Shown one piece after another: positions 6,297 through 6,297 of a DNA stretch of 6,297 bases. The first letter of the stretch is position 1, and the number at the start of each line of letters is the position of its first letter. The notes under the pieces were generated by a model. It was not told the origin of the DNA, searched no databases, and was given only the letters and a program-made list of their open reading frames with translations. Origin of the DNA: Candidatus Woesearchaeota archaeon (lineage in GTDB: Archaea; Nanobdellota; Nanobdellia; Woesearchaeales; JABIAG01); contig JAHWHN010000157.1 in NCBI GenBank assembly GCA_019323235.1, forward strand, positions 1 to 6,297. The letters are read 5' to 3'. A program made the translations under genes and the position numbers.

Positions 6297-6297
6297 A

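Noticed and set aside
1..6297. CRISPR array, tRNA or rRNA genes, transposase or attachment-site repeats
   Set aside because: No regularly spaced repeats, no structural RNA signature and no recombinase-like frame were seen by eye; terminal repeats outside the window cannot be excluded.

Overview
The window is AT-rich throughout, and most of its starts lack a clear Shine-Dalgarno sequence. With the protein families present, this suggests a member of the Bacteroidota; that is inference, because no taxonomic marker gene is present. The content looks like an accessory or defence-type region rather than core genome. No tRNA, rRNA, CRISPR array, transposase or integrase is visible.

Layout, left to right. 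(1) Positions 3-938, + strand: the 3' part of a gene that begins before the window. It is an all-helical C-terminal region that resembles the C-terminal extension of Abi/DRT-type defence reverse transcriptases; the polymerase domain itself would lie outside the window. (2) Positions 1070-4167, + strand: a compact three-gene cassette. It holds an ABC-F ATPase with two intact ATP sites, a 60-residue Cys-containing peptide, and a radical SAM enzyme with a PqqD-like N-terminal domain and a SPASM-like C-terminus. This reads as a RiPP (ribosomally made, post-translationally modified peptide) operon. (3) Positions 6296-4172, - strand: the 3' part of a large PHP-plus-SMC-like ATPase (TrlF/Ppl type), followed after one base by a 72-residue acidic protein. 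The two blocks converge tail to tail with four bases between their stop codons.

How the genes may work together. The RiPP cassette is closed on both sides: a 131-base gap separates it from the upstream gene, and the convergent gene abuts it downstream. It therefore seems to consist of only an ABC-F protein, a precursor and a maturase, with no exporter or dedicated peptidase. ABC-F proteins act on the ribosome, so one reading is that the modified peptide targets translation and the ABC-F protein protects the host, either as self-immunity for an antibiotic or as the restraining half of an intracellular toxin system. The flanking genes, probably a defence reverse transcriptase and a PHP-ATPase, make a defence-island setting plausible. 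That functional link is inference; the gene assignments for the cassette rest on motifs visible in the sequence.
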